Positions 1-9,282 are shown, numbered from the stretch's first letter. The stretch is 64,000 bases of DNA from Actinosynnema sp. ALI-1.44 (GCF_001984155.1 NZ_MTQO01000024.1:1-64000), one strand, 5' to 3'. The notes: a model not told the origin generated them from the letters alone. Program-made: numbers and translations.

Positions 1-207
1 GCTGAGAACACCGTAGGCGTCCAACAGGATGACCAGTTCGTGGTACGTCGGCAATTGGTGACGTTCGAGCCTGCCGAGTTTCTTCGGCTCGATGCGAGCA
101 CGCTCACCCGCCTGCTCCTGGGTCCACCTGCCCTGTTCACGGAGCTTCTTCAACGCCCGCACGAGCTTGCGGCCGTGGTAGTTCAGGGGTGGGATCGACC
201 CTGCCAT
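1..207 (-). CDS. XRE-type helix-turn-helix regulator, N-terminal part (cut by window edge)
   Basis: The first 69 codons of a leftward gene are present; the rest lies beyond base 1. The ATG at 207 follows GGAGGAACA, a good Shine-Dalgarno at normal spacing. The peptide reads like an XRE DNA-binding domain: KLREQGRWTQEQAGERA for the first helices, then a second helix and LGRLERHQLPTYHELVILLD. Actinomycete proteins with this start are usually small phage-repressor-like regulators or HTH proteins with a C-terminal ligand or TPR domain; which one cannot be told from the fragment. A longer rightward reading frame over the same bases looks like an antisense shadow. Confidence 0.75.
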   Translation of the reverse strand, partial: MAGSIPPLNYHGRKLVRALKKLREQGRWTQEQAGERARIEPKKLGRLERHQLPTYHELVILLDAYGVLS

Positions 208-270
208 GCTTGTTCCTCCAGCGATACCGCGACCACGGCGTGTCATGGGTGGCACGATGTCGCGTTGTAT

Positions 271-549
271 CTACTGTGGACTACGTACGCTGCTTTGACG
301 TGTCGCCGTTTGGAGTTCTTGCTGAACCTGATCTGCCTTCTCCTTTTCCAGCCCAACACAGGCGATTGCTTCCCAATAGCGTTGCGCATCCGTCTTGGCG
401 ACATCGCGGAACATGGCCTCGCGCTCGCGATAGAATTCGCACTTCTGCCGTGCTGTCGCACTGACCGGGGGCAACATCGGCGTCACCGAGTACGCCTGTT
501 GCAGGGTGGTTATACCCTTCCCGATACGCCGTGGCCCCATTTCGGTCAT
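271..549 (-). CDS. Small hypothetical protein, 92 aa
   Basis: I do not recognise this protein. The ATG at 549 has GAGGAG nine bases upstream, which makes it a better start than codons further out. The product is hydrophilic and mostly helical, with a charged middle segment (CEFYREREAMFRDVAKTDAQ) and no membrane span or signal peptide. It lies upstream of the XRE gene on the same strand, about 60 bases away, so the two could be co-transcribed. The overlapping rightward frame lacks a convincing ribosome-binding site. Confidence 0.45.
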   Translation of the reverse strand: MTEMGPRRIGKGITTLQQAYSVTPMLPPVSATARQKCEFYREREAMFRDVAKTDAQRYWEAIACVGLEKEKADQVQQELQTATRQSSVRSPQ

Positions 550-786
550 TACTGACGGCTCCTCAGCGTTGCTAGCGCTCGCTACACGGGCGCCATTCGA
601 TACAGACCGTGCCATTAACTGTCCGTTGCCCATACCGTCGCCGCCACATCAACCCTGGAATGCCCATATTCAGATCGGGAATCCCGCCACGTGACGGGGT
701 ACTTTGTCGGTGTTCAGCTTCACCCGTTGGTGTACGTCTGACGGCGGATGTACGCTGGTCAGCAGCGATAGATCGAGCTCAGCACC

Positions 787-2136
787 ATGCGGGGTAGGAA
801 GATGAGCGTTGCCGGGCCACGGAGAAGATTGACCAACGGCGCACGGCGCTGTCCTAGCTGTGGTTCGGTGCTCGCCGCTGACAACACGGCGGCTCTATGC
901 AGTAGGTGCCTGCGCGACCAGCTTTCAGGCCCACCTGCCGACCTCCGGGTTGAATTTTTCCAGACGGACGAATTTAGGGCAGCGTTCGATAGCCAGCATA
1001 TGGGCCAGGTGTGCAGGGCATACCGACATCATCCTCACTGGCTCGAACTGCTCGGGAAGACGCTCAATCAGGAGACACTGGGGCGATGGCTTGGCCTCAA
1101 CCAGAGTCAGATCAGCAAGCTTGAAAAGGGTGCGCCAGAGTACAATCTCAAAGCTTTGCGTGAATATGCGGCAGCGCTGAGCCTGCCGCATCACATGCTT
1201 TGGTTTGATTTTCCCGGCGAGCGTCGCTACGCATTTTCCGAGGTCGAACCCCGTTCAATGGCCGCAAGTATTGAGTTCGAGTGGCAGGACCCGGCGTTCG
1301 AGAATCCCCTGAGAAAACTAGGAGAAAAAGCGGCCGGTGCAGCTTTGGCTGCCTTGACGGCGGCAGAGTCGGCTGCTTTTGGATTGAGGCATCAAGTGGT
1401 CGAGATACACGCATCCACGATGGAGCAGATCGAGGAAGAAGCTCGGCAGCTCAGTACGGATTTTATTGCCAACGATCCACTGAACACTTTCATGCGCAGC
1501 CGGAGACTACGCGATGACATTTTCACCCTGCTTGATCAGCGCGCGTTTCCTCACCGGCAACGACTTCTGTACGGTTTCGCGGCTCGTACGTGCGGTTACT
1601 TGGCGGCAGCAGCGAGTGACTTCTATGGCGACTACGACGCGGCCGCCCGTCAATGCCGTGTCGCGCGTCAACTCTCCGACGCGGCAGATTTTTCTGAATT
1701 GCAGTCTTGGGTTCTTGGCATAGAGTCGGGAATAGCCTTCTGGCGTGACGAATGGAAGCGGGCGGCCACTCTCGCCGAGCGCTCGCTAGAACTTGCGGTA
1801 ACCCGTTCGGGCGTGATGCGCGCGGCTTCAATGAGGGCACGCGCCCTGGCACGCCTAGGAGACAAAGAGGGGTTGCAGGATGTTATCGCCGCATCCGAAG
1901 CAAGTTCGATTGATACCGTTGGCGACGAAGAGAACGGAATGATTTTGTTCTCGGAAGACAATCATTTGCGTTGTATTGGCACGGCAAACCTATGGGTCGG
2001 TGAAGCGCGTAGAGCACGCGAGCAGCTCACACAAGCGCTCGACGCCTACCTTGCCAGTTCTCCCGAGAACTTCGCTGTAATCACAGTGATCCGAGCAGAC
2101 ATAGCCCTACTCATTGTTGATGGACAAAGATGTTGA
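787..2136 (+). CDS. Zinc-ribbon/XRE HTH regulator with C-terminal helical repeats (reading frame broken near its end)
   Basis: The protein begins with a four-cysteine zinc-ribbon-like segment (C22-x2-C25-x12-C38-x2-C41), followed around residues 85-140 by an XRE-type helix-turn-helix (ETLGRWLGLNQSQISKLEKG). The remaining 300 residues are TPR-like helices, the usual layout of actinomycete signal-sensing regulators. The start may be the ATG at 787 or at 802. The frame ends in a stop at 2134-2136, but homologous-looking sequence continues one frame over (2114-2341) up to the start of the next gene, so the intact protein would be about 518 aa. Base composition is less GC-rich than the genes after 4.6 kb, suggesting acquired DNA. 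It probably controls the adjacent hydrolase gene; that is inferred from position only. Confidence 0.75.
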   Translation: MRGRKMSVAGPRRRLTNGARRCPSCGSVLAADNTAALCSRCLRDQLSGPPADLRVEFFQTDEFRAAFDSQHMGQVCRAYRHHPHWLELLGKTLNQETLGRWLGLNQSQISKLEKGAPEYNLKALREYAAALSLPHHMLWFDFPGERRYAFSEVEPRSMAASIEFEWQDPAFENPLRKLGEKAAGAALAALTAAESAAFGLRHQVVEIHASTMEQIEEEARQLSTDFIANDPLNTFMRSRRLRDDIFTLLDQRAFPHRQRLLYGFAARTCGYLAAAASDFYGDYDAAARQCRVARQLSDAADFSELQSWVLGIESGIAFWRDEWKRAATLAERSLELAVTRSGVMRAASMRARALARLGDKEGLQDVIAASEASSIDTVGDEENGMILFSEDNHLRCIGTANLWVGEARRAREQLTQALDAYLASSPENFAVITVIRADIALLIVDGQRC

Positions 2137-2341
2137 AGGCGCGACAGAGGCCCTCACCCCGCTGTTCGAGGTAGATACCAGGCGGAGGCTCGAAGGCGCC
2201 GTTCGACGGATGCGCACGCTCAACAGAGTTCTCCAGTCCCAGTATGCGGGCTCAGCACAGGCCAGCGACTTGACATCACGTATCAACACTTTCCTTTCAA
2301 GCGTGCATGAAAACTCGAAAGAATTGCCGGAGGGCTCGTGA
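2114..2341 (+). pseudogene. Out-of-frame C-terminal end of the HTH/TPR regulator
   Basis: This +1 frame continues the helical-repeat protein where the main frame breaks. The residues after RADIALL in the first frame continue naturally as DKDVEGATEALTPLFEVD here. Its stop TGA (2339-2341) overlaps the GTG start of the next gene in a GTGA arrangement, as expected if ribosomes normally reach this point. I read it as the displaced C terminus of the upstream gene, caused by a 1-base change at about 2110-2120, rather than as an independent 75-aa gene. Confidence 0.6.
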
Positions 2342-3063
2342 AACTAAGAGTACTAGGATGCTCGACACCCTACCCGCGGCCTCAATTCCCATGTTCCGGA
2401 TACCTCGTCTCGTCAACAGAGAACCACATTCTTCTGGATTGCGGCTCTGCAGTATTCGGCGCGTTGCTCGAGCATATCGATCCCAGCAGTCTGTCGGCAG
2501 TGTGGATCTCTCACATGCACCCAGACCACTGTGGCGACCTTCCGGCATTGGCGAACTGGGCGCTCAATACAGCGAATGGCCCAAGGATTCCGGTCGCAGG
2601 CCCAGAAACCTGGGATGCTCGACTGAACGCGTTCATCTCGAACGACAACAAGGCCGACGTCGTTGCCGACATATTCGACGTCCAGTACCTTCAAGACGGT
2701 GGTACACTGTCCGCTGGCGAATTCAACCTGGCAAGCCGACTTGTACACCACTCGGTAGCCACTTATGGCGTACGCGTCTCGGACGGTACGCACACAATCG
2801 CGTACTCGGGAGACAGCGGGCCTTGTGCAGCGCTGGATGAGGTTGCCGACAATGCCGACTTGTTCTTGTGCGAAGCGGGCTCGAACGAGCCCGCCGAGTA
2901 TCATATGACCGCACAGCAAGCGCATGAATTGGCGGTTCGGGCCAACACCAGAAGGTTGATACTCACACACATTCCAGCCGATGCGCCGGTGAACAAACCC
3001 GCAGGTCAATCCGCTCCGTCGGACATCGCATACCCAGGCGGCGAATGGCTTACCAGCGAGTGA
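2338..3063 (+). CDS. Metallo-beta-lactamase-fold hydrolase
   Basis: The 241-aa product has the MBL-fold metal motif SHMHPDHCGD (HxHxDH) near residue 60, a later GDSGP segment (third metal-ligand region) near residue 160, and a C-terminal LILTHIP histidine. Length and order resemble RNase Z-like/phosphodiesterase members of the superfamily; the substrate is unknown. It is predicted cytoplasmic. The GTG start at 2338 sits in a GTGA overlap with the preceding reading frame and has GGAGGG just upstream, so translation is probably coupled to the HTH regulator. HTH-TPR regulator plus MBL hydrolase pairs suggest a small sensing or signalling module, which is inference. Confidence 0.85.
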   Translation: MKLRVLGCSTPYPRPQFPCSGYLVSSTENHILLDCGSAVFGALLEHIDPSSLSAVWISHMHPDHCGDLPALANWALNTANGPRIPVAGPETWDARLNAFISNDNKADVVADIFDVQYLQDGGTLSAGEFNLASRLVHHSVATYGVRVSDGTHTIAYSGDSGPCAALDEVADNADLFLCEAGSNEPAEYHMTAQQAHELAVRANTRRLILTHIPADAPVNKPAGQSAPSDIAYPGGEWLTSE

Positions 3064-3184
3064 GCCAAGGCGATCAAGATCTGACAGCATTCGGGCACAA
3101 CCAGTCAGGAGCGCGGGGACGTTGCTCCCGCACGTGTTCGATACGTGGGGTCCGAGTAGGGCGCCACGTCCCACTACCCGATCA

Positions 3185-3209
3185 GTGGTAGGACACCTTG
3201 TCCTACCAC
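3185..3209. terminator. Bidirectional hairpin between convergent genes
   Basis: A perfect 10-bp inverted repeat (GTGGTAGGAC / GTCCTACCAC) with a 5-base loop lies between the end of the MBL gene and the end of the leftward HTH gene. There is no long T tract, but position and symmetry fit a shared terminator. Confidence 0.65.
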
Positions 3210-3233
3210 AAGATGGTCCCGATATGTCGGGAC

Positions 3234-4436
3234 TCAATTTCCAGTGACGCCGAGTCTCCGAGCCAGTCCGCGAAGCCGCGCATTCCGTCCGTGCGACAGC
3301 AGTTCAGCCACGATTTGACGGGGTAGCGAGTGGTAGCGCATCAGGTCAGGGGCCAGGTGCTCAGCGGCCAGTACAGCATCCAGAGCACGCTGGTCTTGAC
3401 CGAGCCTGGTGTGTGCGAACGCCTGATCGTAGAGGTTGCGGGCGCGAGACACGATCGGCAGTCGAGTGTCTGTCGGCAGACGTTCCGCGGCAGTGAGCGC
3501 CGCCGTGTAGTTCTCAGTGACTACGTGGACGTCGACTGTCTGCATGGTCACCTGGGACACCCCGAACGACGTTTCATAGTCGTTGCGGTCACCGCCTAGG
3601 CGTTCGGCGAAGTGCATCGCCGTTGTGAGCAGGTCGTTGGCCTCGCGTACCCGCTGACCTCGCCCGGCAGCACTAGCCGCTGTTAGCAGAAGGTGACCGT
3701 AGGCTGCCATGTGCGGTAGTGGTGCGTTTCCCGTCGGTTCGATCTGCCTTGCAGCATGAAGAGCGACTTCACGGGATTCGTCGTAACGACCCTGTGTCAG
3801 GAGCAGGTGAGCGGCAGAACTCCGCATCATCGCCTCCAACAACGGGTCCGAGCCGTGTTTGACCGCATCGAGTGCGTTCCGGATGGCAAGCCATGCAAGA
3901 TCCGGTTGACCAAGTCGCGTCACGGTGCATCGGGTGACGCAGTACATCTGGGCCAATAGCTCGTACGCCTGAGCGTGTTCTCCGGCAGCAGCCGTTCTAG
4001 CTGTAGCGCGGAGTTGTGCTATCCCAGCAGGTATAAGGGTGCCAAGTTGCTCCAGCCGCCCGGCCCAGTAGCTTCCCCATGCGTACTGGACGATTCGACG
4101 CGCCTCGGTAAGGGTTACGGGTTGACCGTGTCCTGTTACGTCACTTTGTACGAGGTCGTCTACAGAGGTCAGTGCGTCTCGGATGGCAATCACCCCAGTG
4201 TTGGGGTTGTTGGACGGCATTGACGTTGGCCTGGCAAGGAGCTCCGAAAGATCAACATCCAAGGCACGGGCGATTCGATGCAGACTGCCGATCGACGCGG
4301 TATGACGCTTCCCTTGTTCGAGCTTTCGAATCAGATCCACGCTCACCTGCGCGGCGTCGGCCAGCTGTTGTTGCGTGAGCAACTTGCCGCGCAAGGAACG
4401 GATGCGTGCGCCGATTGGCAACTCATGGTCACCCAT
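3234..4436 (-). CDS. XRE HTH regulator with C-terminal TPR-like domain, 400 aa
   Basis: The ATG at 4436 (MGDHELPIG) is preferred because it starts directly before the HTH and has GAAGG upstream; the open frame extends further but with no site. Residues 10-70 form an XRE domain (LTQQQLADAAQVSVDLIRKL, then a third helix). The rest is a helical repeat region typical of actinomycete HTH-TPR regulators that respond to a small ligand or peptide. It converges with the MBL hydrolase gene across a hairpin. No target gene is evident nearby. Confidence 0.8.
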   Translation of the reverse strand: MGDHELPIGARIRSLRGKLLTQQQLADAAQVSVDLIRKLEQGKRHTASIGSLHRIARALDVDLSELLARPTSMPSNNPNTGVIAIRDALTSVDDLVQSDVTGHGQPVTLTEARRIVQYAWGSYWAGRLEQLGTLIPAGIAQLRATARTAAAGEHAQAYELLAQMYCVTRCTVTRLGQPDLAWLAIRNALDAVKHGSDPLLEAMMRSSAAHLLLTQGRYDESREVALHAARQIEPTGNAPLPHMAAYGHLLLTAASAAGRGQRVREANDLLTTAMHFAERLGGDRNDYETSFGVSQVTMQTVDVHVVTENYTAALTAAERLPTDTRLPIVSRARNLYDQAFAHTRLGQDQRALDAVLAAEHLAPDLMRYHSLPRQIVAELLSHGRNARLRGLARRLGVTGN

Positions 4437-4590
4437 GACTGACCTTCTTTCGCGGAGTTGCGCCTCTTCGCGTGCCCCCGGTGGCCAAGCCGGGGGCGTC
4501 CCTTCGTGAAGAGGTGCCCATAAGGCTACCCACCAAGTAGTTACGCGTGGCCATGGACGGTCAGCAGTGACCCGCTCGTCGTGACCCAAG

Positions 4591-4643
4591 CAACCAATGT
4601 GGCATTCGTTGCGAAAAACGCAACCAAGGCGGCATTCGTTGCG
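4591..4643. repeat. Tandem 23-bp intergenic repeat with hairpin
   Basis: Two copies (4591-4613 and 4621-4643) of a 23-bp unit containing GGCATTCGTTGCG agree at 21 of 23 positions, with 8 bases between them. The end of copy 1 and start of copy 2 form a perfect GTTGCG-AAAAA-CGCAAC hairpin (4608-4624). They sit between the end of the PucR-type gene and the start of the XRE gene. I recall similar intergenic repeats in Amycolatopsis, which is a memory-based hint and not a search result. Confidence 0.7.
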
Positions 4644-4667
4644 TCCCGGGTACGCCGCGTGAGAGCA

Positions 4668-5720
4668 CTAGTTGCGGTAGTGGCTGGTGCGCAGCAGTGC
4701 GGCACGGGTGGCCAGCTCGAGGTCGAGCCTGCCGTGGGGTTCGGAGAACTGGCTGCCGAACATCTCCTGCAGCTTGCGCACCCGGTACCGGAACGTCTGC
4801 ACGTGCACCCCGAGCCGCTTGGCGGCTTCCTCCGCCTGGCCCCGGCCGGGTCTGCTCAGCCACTCGTGCAGGGTCGCCAGCATCCGTTCGCGTTGCTTGG
4901 GCATCAGGTCCGCCAGCGGCGCGAGCCTGCGGTCGATGAGCTGTTCGAGCAGGTAGCCGTCGGTGAACAGCAGCAGGTTCACCGATTCGGCCATGCAGTC
5001 GATGACCGGCCTGCGCAGCGCCGGGTACCGCTCCACGAGGTCAAGCGCGCGCACGGCGACGGCGAGCGAACCCGACACCTCGGCGAGCGGTGCCGGGATG
5101 CCGATGGCGGCACGCCAGCCGGGGCAGCGGTGCGGGAACGACTTCAGCACCGGGTCGCCGGCGCGCACGATCAGACAGGTGCGCCCTTCCCATTCGCCCG
5201 CCAGCACGTTCGGGCCCAGCTCACCGAGCGGCTCGGTACCCAGCCGCGCCAGTGCGATCCCGATCGCCGTCCTCGGCATCGGCCAGTTCACCTCGCGGGC
5301 CAACTCCTCGTCGGGTTCGTTCGCCATGACGAGGTGGAACAGCCGACGCCTGCGCATCACCATGCTTTCCTCGCCGGGGTCACGCGCCGCTGTGTAGCCC
5401 GCGGCGCAGACCGTGGCCACTTCGGCGATCCGGGCCGCGATCACGGGTCTGCCCGCGACCTCGGCGGCGACCTGGAACACCCGGCGCAGCGAATCGCCGG
5501 ACAGCCCGTCGGCGACGGCCAGCGCGCCGAGGCTGCGGAACATCCTGACCCATCTGGCGTCCATCGCGCCGGGTGCGGTTGCCCAGTCGAGTGCGGCGCC
5601 GAGCACCGCGCCGAAGGGGCCGGACAGCTCGATCTCAGGCGACTCGGCGCGCAGCCGCGCGGTCACCTGTCCATGGAGCAGCGAGGTGGTCGCTGCTGCG
5701 TTCAGACCAGACACACTCAC
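4668..5720 (-). CDS. PucR/CdaR-family helix-turn-helix regulator, 350 aa
   Basis: The C-terminal 60 residues carry the family's signature (EEAAKRLGVHVQTFRYRVRK), a Fis-like helix-turn-helix preceded by a GGDEF-like linker region. The N-terminal two-thirds is a helical sensing domain. Members of this family activate catabolic or secondary-metabolite genes. A second PucR-type gene of similar organisation lies at 9567-10778 on the other side of the lipase. The start is uncertain: GTG at 5720 or 5714, neither with a clear ribosome-binding site. It follows the LuxR-type ATPase gene by 38 bases on the same strand and may be co-transcribed with it. Confidence 0.8.
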   Translation of the reverse strand: MSVSGLNAAATTSLLHGQVTARLRAESPEIELSGPFGAVLGAALDWATAPGAMDARWVRMFRSLGALAVADGLSGDSLRRVFQVAAEVAGRPVIAARIAEVATVCAAGYTAARDPGEESMVMRRRRLFHLVMANEPDEELAREVNWPMPRTAIGIALARLGTEPLGELGPNVLAGEWEGRTCLIVRAGDPVLKSFPHRCPGWRAAIGIPAPLAEVSGSLAVAVRALDLVERYPALRRPVIDCMAESVNLLLFTDGYLLEQLIDRRLAPLADLMPKQRERMLATLHEWLSRPGRGQAEEAAKRLGVHVQTFRYRVRKLQEMFGSQFSEPHGRLDLELATRAALLRTSHYRN

Positions 5721-5758
5721 AGAGTGTCAATACCGCCGTACCGAGTTCATCGTTGAAA

Positions 5759-8029
5759 CTACCTAAAGGACTGCTCCGACAGCTTCGAGTTCACGAACCA
5801 CGCGGCGATCTGGGCCCGGTTTGTCACCTGGAGCTTGACGCGGATGTGTTCGACGTGTGATTCGGCGGTGCGCCGGGCGATGGACAGCTCCTCGGCGATC
5901 TCGTTGTTGGTCATCCCCCGTGCGACCAACTCGGCGACCTGCGCCTCGCGCCTGGTCAACGGCGAACTGGCGAGCTGGCGCTGCGGTGGTGTCCGGCCGC
6001 CGACGGCGAACCCGACGGCTTCGTCGGCGTCCATCCGGACACCTTCCATGAACTCGGCCGCGGCTTCGATCAACCCCAGTTCGCCGGTCACGAGTTCGAT
6101 GTCCTTGCGCATCGGCTCGACGAACGAGGCGTAGTTGGTCGGCATGGCGCCGAGGGCCTGCCAGAGTTTGGTGGCGGCGCCGAACAGCCGGGCGGCCCGG
6201 CGCGGCCGGTCGGTGTGCGCCGCGCAGCCCGCCATCACGGTCAGGGAGAACGCGAGGATGGTCCGGTCGTCGGTCATCTTCTGCAGGCGCAGCAACTCCA
6301 GCCCGGCCTTTTCCGAGGACCGCACGTCCCCGCGCAGGTACTCCGCCGCGCTGTAGGACCACAGCGCCCAGGACCGCCAGAACACCTCGCCCGCTGCCAC
6401 GCACCGGCCGACCGCGTTCTCCAGGATCCGGCGGCCGGAGTCCGGGTCGCCCGCCAGGCTGACCGCCAGGCCGTAGTTGTACGTGGCCCACAACTCGCCA
6501 CCGTGGTCGTCCTGTTCGCGGAACATTTCGATGGCCAGGCCATACAGTTCGGCGGCGCGCGCGGGTTGGTCCCCGATCAGCGCCGCGTACGCCCGCACGT
6601 GGTGCACGTAGGCGCGCGCCCGGACGTGCCCGCTCGTCTCCGCCGCGACGCAGGCCTGCTCGAACGCCGTCATGTCGCCCTGCACCAACGCCAGGAAGGC
6701 GTACTGCCACTGACCGTCGGCCCACTCCGGGTCGTCGTCCGCGACCAGTGACAACAGTTTGACCAGCCACATCCGGCCTTCGGTGTTCAGACCGGCCACC
6801 ACCCAGAACTCCTTGACGGCGTTGATGATCCGCATCCCGCTGGGGGCCTCGTGCGGCTCGGTCAGGCAGAAGTCCAGCGCGGCCCGCAGGTTGGCGTGCT
6901 CACTGCGGATCAGCTCGATCAACGACACCTGGTGCGGCCCGAACCACTCCTGTTCGAACCGCGTGGCCAGCCCGACCAGCCAGTCCCGGTGCAGCCCGCG
7001 CAACCGGGCGGTGTCACCAGTGGCGCGCAACTGGTCCTCGCCGTACTGGCGGATCGACTCGAGCATCCGGAACCGGACCGCGCCCGCGTGGTCCTCGCGC
7101 AGCAGGATGGACTTGTCGATCAGCCCGTCCACGGCCTCCAGCACCGACTCGATGCCGTCACCACCGCACACCTCCTCGGCGGCGTCGAGGTCGAACCCGC
7201 CCACGAACACCGAGGCCCGTGCCCACAGCAGACGTTCGGTGTCGGTGCACAGCTCATGGCTCCAGTCGATCAGCGACCGCAGCGTCTCGTGGCGACTCGG
7301 GCCCCATCTGTTGCCCTGGTTGAGCAAGGTGAACCGTTCGTCGAGCCGGTCGGCCAGCTGGCGCACCGACAGTGAACGCATCCGGACCGTGGCCAGCTCG
7401 ATGGCCAGCGGCAACCCGTCCAGCGCACGGCACAGCCGCACCACGTCGTCCGCGTTCTCCCCCGTCACCGCGAACGAGGGCAGCACGGCGGTCGCCCGTT
7501 CCACGAACAGTTGCACAGCTTCGGAACTCGTGGCGTCGTCGACGCCGTCCGGCACGCTCAGCGGCGGTACCGGCAGCACTCGTTCGCCGCCCACACCAAG
7601 GGACTGCCTGCTCGTGGTCAGCACCACCAGCTGCGGGCACGCGGTGAGCAGCGCGTGCACCAGATCCGCGCAGGCGTCCACGAGGTGTTCGCAGTTGTCC
7701 AGCACAAGCAGCAGCCGCTGCTCACCGATGTACTCGACGAGCTGGTCGATCGGGCGCAGCGAGGAGTGGTCGCCCAGTCCCAGCAGATCGGCCACGGTAC
7801 TGGGCAGCAACTCCTGCTCGCGCAGTTCGGCCAGTTCGACGAACACCACGCCGTCGGGGAACCCCGGCCGCGCCGCGTCCACCGCGCGCAGCGCCAGCCG
7901 GGTCTTGCCCACCCCACCGGGTCCGGTCAGCGTCACGAGCGACGCCGCGCCGAGTAACTCGGCGGCTTCGCGGATCTCGGCGCGACGCCCGACGTAACTG
8001 GTCAACTCGGCCGGCACGCGGCGTTCCAT
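5759..8029 (-). CDS. Large ATPase/TPR LuxR-family transcriptional regulator, 756 aa
   Basis: Near the N terminus a P-loop is seen (TGPGGVGKTRLAL), followed by a Walker B-like LLLVLDNCEH and a TSRQSLGV sensor segment, the layout of NB-ARC-type ATPases found in SARP- and LuxR-type regulators. A long TPR-like region follows. The last 65 residues are a GerE/LuxR HTH (LTRREAQVAELVARGMTNNE). The start at 8029 (MERRVPAEL) is preceded by a G-rich stretch; an upstream ATG at 8062 is also possible. The lipase gene ends 29 or more bases before it on the same strand, so an operon is likely. Its effector is unknown. Confidence 0.88.
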   Translation of the reverse strand: MERRVPAELTSYVGRRAEIREAAELLGAASLVTLTGPGGVGKTRLALRAVDAARPGFPDGVVFVELAELREQELLPSTVADLLGLGDHSSLRPIDQLVEYIGEQRLLLVLDNCEHLVDACADLVHALLTACPQLVVLTTSRQSLGVGGERVLPVPPLSVPDGVDDATSSEAVQLFVERATAVLPSFAVTGENADDVVRLCRALDGLPLAIELATVRMRSLSVRQLADRLDERFTLLNQGNRWGPSRHETLRSLIDWSHELCTDTERLLWARASVFVGGFDLDAAEEVCGGDGIESVLEAVDGLIDKSILLREDHAGAVRFRMLESIRQYGEDQLRATGDTARLRGLHRDWLVGLATRFEQEWFGPHQVSLIELIRSEHANLRAALDFCLTEPHEAPSGMRIINAVKEFWVVAGLNTEGRMWLVKLLSLVADDDPEWADGQWQYAFLALVQGDMTAFEQACVAAETSGHVRARAYVHHVRAYAALIGDQPARAAELYGLAIEMFREQDDHGGELWATYNYGLAVSLAGDPDSGRRILENAVGRCVAAGEVFWRSWALWSYSAAEYLRGDVRSSEKAGLELLRLQKMTDDRTILAFSLTVMAGCAAHTDRPRRAARLFGAATKLWQALGAMPTNYASFVEPMRKDIELVTGELGLIEAAAEFMEGVRMDADEAVGFAVGGRTPPQRQLASSPLTRREAQVAELVARGMTNNEIAEELSIARRTAESHVEHIRVKLQVTNRAQIAAWFVNSKLSEQSFR

Positions 8030-8091
8030 CGCCAACCACCCCCGTCTGATCCGGACGGCCATTGTGCCGTGCAACCAGCCGGAGCGCATCC

Positions 8092-9282
8092 TTAACAGTT
8101 GGAGGTCGCTGGTTTTCCCGCTACGCGGTCGGCGATGAACGCCCTGGCATCCGCGTTCCCGTGATACACCAGGGTTATGTGGTCGGTCGCCTGCGTCTTC
8201 CACGTCAGCTCGACGCCTTTGCCGCAGTACGCGTCCCGCAACGCCTTGGCCTGCGAGTAGTCGACGAGGTCGTCGCTGGTGGCGTGGTACTGCAGGACCG
8301 GGACCTTGATCGGGGTGGAGCCGAGCTTGTTCTCCGCGACCCTCGCCAGCCACGGCGGCGTGAGGACCGGGCTGCTCGTGGTGTAGTCGAGCAGCTTCTT
8401 GTCCTTGTAGTTCAACAGGACTTCCATCGTGCACGCGTCGGCGCGCATCTCGGTGAGCAGCGCCCGTCCCGCGTTGTTCAGATACGTGTCCAGCTTCAGA
8501 TCGGGGTATGCGGTATCCAATCCCGACAGGGAATACATCAGCAGCCCGAAACCACGCTTGCCGTCCAGTTGCAACGCCACCTGGGTCAGGTCCGCGGGCA
8601 CGCCACCGCCCACCACGCCGACCAGGTTGAGGTCGGGCGCGTAGGCGGGTTGTTGCTCGCCCGCCCACATCGCCGCGCCGCCGCCCTGCGAGTAACCGCG
8701 GAAGGCGACCTTGGCCGTTGTGGACAGCTTCGTTTCCGGAAGTCGTTGTGCCGCACGGACCGCGTCGATGACCGCGTGCCCCATGGACTGTCCGACCACA
8801 TAGGTCGTCCGCGGGTCCGGTTCGTATCCCTCGTAGTCGGTTATCGCGACCGCGTAACCGGCGGCGATCATGTCGTTGACAGCGGGCTGTTCGTAGAAAG
8901 CCCCCGCGTCGATCATCTTCGACGGCGCGCACCGGAAAGCCGGGCCCTGGGTGCCCGCCGCCAGACCGATGATCGGCGCGGTGGCCGGGTCGACGCGCTT
9001 GGGGACGAGCACGGTCCCGGTGACCGCGTCGGGCTGGCCCAGCGCGTCCGTGGACCGGTACATCACCTGGTAGGCGATCACGGATTCGTTGATCGGGGTC
9101 TTCGCCGGGCCGATCTTGGCCGGGCGCCAGCGGATGACGTCACCCGGCGATCCCGGCGGCAACGGCACGGGTGGGACGTAGAAGCTGTCGTCGGCCGGGC
9201 CGGGGTCGACCGCAGCGGCCGGAGCGGCGGCGACGGTCACCGCGGCGGTCATCGCGGCGAGAATCGCGGATAGTGCGCGCAT
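8092..9282 (-). CDS. Secreted lipase/esterase, 396 aa
   Basis: Residues 1-24 form a signal peptide (positively charged start, Ala-rich core, AAA cleavage region), so the enzyme is exported. The nucleophile elbow is GYSQGGGA with Ser198. A later TSDD segment and an ATDH segment near the C terminus supply the likely acid and histidine of the triad. The layout matches the secretory triacylglycerol lipase family common in actinomycetes (LIP family, about 400 aa). ATG at 9282 has GGAG seven bases upstream. It is divergent from the PucR-type gene at 9567, which is therefore a candidate regulator. Confidence 0.88.
   Translation of the reverse strand: MRALSAILAAMTAAVTVAAAPAAAVDPGPADDSFYVPPVPLPPGSPGDVIRWRPAKIGPAKTPINESVIAYQVMYRSTDALGQPDAVTGTVLVPKRVDPATAPIIGLAAGTQGPAFRCAPSKMIDAGAFYEQPAVNDMIAAGYAVAITDYEGYEPDPRTTYVVGQSMGHAVIDAVRAAQRLPETKLSTTAKVAFRGYSQGGGAAMWAGEQQPAYAPDLNLVGVVGGGVPADLTQVALQLDGKRGFGLLMYSLSGLDTAYPDLKLDTYLNNAGRALLTEMRADACTMEVLLNYKDKKLLDYTTSSPVLTPPWLARVAENKLGSTPIKVPVLQYHATSDDLVDYSQAKALRDAYCGKGVELTWKTQATDHITLVYHGNADARAFIADRVAGKPATSNC

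Noticed and set aside
5763-6770. Leftward Arg-rich open frame inside the LuxR-type gene
   Set aside because: Another frame of the same strand with low-complexity translation; the LuxR HTH lies in the chosen frame.
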